In this document: positions 6,745 to 7,332 of the stretch, piece by piece | Position numbering within the stretch: position 1 is the first letter of the stretch | How the letters are laid out: each line of letters opens with the position of its first letter | Assembly: GCA_025936015.1 (NCBI GenBank) | Contig: JAICUE010000123.1 | Coordinates: 1 to 7,332, forward strand | Direction: 5' to 3' | Length of the DNA: 7,332 bases | Source: Gemmatimonadaceae bacterium | GTDB taxonomy: Bacteria > Gemmatimonadota > Gemmatimonadetes > Gemmatimonadales > Gemmatimonadaceae | The notes under the pieces: generated by a model | The model's database searches: none | The model's input: only the letters and a program-made list of their open reading frames with translations | Told to the model about the DNA's origin: nothing | Made by a program: the position numbers and the translations under genes

Positions 6745-7332
6745 TTACCACCCTCCTTCCATCGCCACGACGTTGTGGGCGAGCGACGCGCCGACGTAGC
6801 AGTGCATCCCGCATCGTACCAGTCCCGCCGTCCGCAGCGCCCGCTGGTAGTAGCGCGGCGAGCGCAGATCGATGTTGCGCAAGTCTCCGACCAGCTGGTC
6901 CGCCGCTGTATAGATCTCGAGGTACGCGAGCCCCCGAAGCCGCGCCGCGATCTGCGCGAGCCCGCGATTGAGCTCCGCCGTCGTCAGATAGTTCATGACG
7001 TCCGCGCAGACGACCAGGTCAAAGTCCTTGCCGACTCGCGCCTCATCGAGGCCGTCGAACCGACCGAGTCGCAGCTTTCGCCGCGCGCCATAACGCTCGA
7101 CCGCGTACTCGCTCGGCTCGACCCCGACGTACCGGAGGCCATGACGCATCCGCGCGAGAATCGGCTGCCATGCACCCTCCCCCGCGCCGATATCGAGCAC
7201 CGACCGGATCGGCCGCCCGAGCATGAACTCAGCGGCACTCACCGCGAGACGCACCTTCCGCTCGACGCTCTCCGGCGAATGCACGCGCGTCCGGGGCCGC
7301 CGGTAAAACCGCTCGAAGTATTCGCGATCGTA
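6745..7332 (-). CDS. Class I SAM-dependent methyltransferase, N-terminus outside the window
   Basis: This gene is transcribed right to left and cut by the window end; 195 residues are visible. It has a Rossmann-type SAM-binding core: motif I VLDIGAGEG (about residues 45-53), the acidic end of strand 2 in YVGVEPS (Glu72), and DFDLVVCADVMNYL (about 103-116). This matches small-molecule methyltransferases of the Methyltransf_11/25 kind; no acceptor can be named. A GTG at 7284 could look like a start, but the frame stays open to the window edge and encodes YDREYFERFYR, the sort of segment expected before the fold, so the true start is probably upstream. The first part is rich in Arg and aromatic residues. 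It converges on the flippase-like gene with 54 bases between the two stops, so it belongs to a different transcription unit, and a shared role with the glycolipid-type genes cannot be assumed. The codon use is GC-rich like its neighbours. Confidence 0.88.
   Translation of the reverse strand, partial: YDREYFERFYRRPRTRVHSPESVERKVRLAVSAAEFMLGRPIRSVLDIGAGEGAWQPILARMRHGLRYVGVEPSEYAVERYGARRKLRLGRFDGLDEARVGKDFDLVVCADVMNYLTTAELNRGLAQIAARLRGLAYLEIYTAADQLVGDLRNIDLRSPRYYQRALRTAGLVRCGMHCYVGASLAHNVVAMEGGW

Noticed and set aside
7282..7284. GTG as the start of the methyltransferase
   Set aside because: The frame remains open to the window end and encodes a plausible N-terminal segment (YDREYFERFYR), so the gene is treated as truncated by the window.

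Overview
The window is a GC-rich bacterial chromosome segment, almost entirely coding, with codons ending mostly in G or C. Gene content (purine synthesis, a PPi-dependent dikinase, envelope glycolipid-type genes) fits a free-living soil or sediment bacterium. I lean towards Gemmatimonadota or a similar GC-rich phylum, but no gene here proves the taxonomy. There are no RNA genes, insertion sequences, CRISPR arrays or phage genes, and no gene-free stretch longer than about 55 bases.

Layout. Five genes run left to right and look like one transcription unit. They are the 3' part of purF (amidophosphoribosyltransferase), then after a 12-base gap ppdK (pyruvate phosphate dikinase). A GT4 glycosyltransferase follows, starting inside or one base after the end of ppdK. 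A NodB-type polysaccharide deacetylase and a multi-pass flippase-like membrane protein (PF03706/UPF0104 type) complete the unit. The last two junctions are both 4-base ATGA overlaps, so the final three genes are probably translationally coupled. A sixth gene, an SAM-dependent methyltransferase, comes in from the right on the minus strand and is cut by the window end. The 54 bases between the converging genes hold a long GC-rich hairpin that could end transcription from both sides.

Function. purF and ppdK are central metabolism. The three coupled genes suggest a small envelope pathway: a cytoplasmic or membrane-surface sugar transfer, N- or O-deacetylation of that sugar, and movement of the product across the membrane. 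A de-N-acetylated (cationic) glycolipid is one reasonable guess, but substrate and order are inferred.

Most notable signal. The octamer GTTAGGCA occurs five times, always on the plus strand, and its reverse complement was not found by eye. Four copies read in frame as TTA-GGC (Leu-Gly), and these are the only in-frame TTA codons I find in the six genes. The fifth copy supplies the TAG stop codon of the flippase-like gene. This points to selection on the DNA word rather than on the protein, as for Chi-like, uptake-like or chromosome-orienting sequences.
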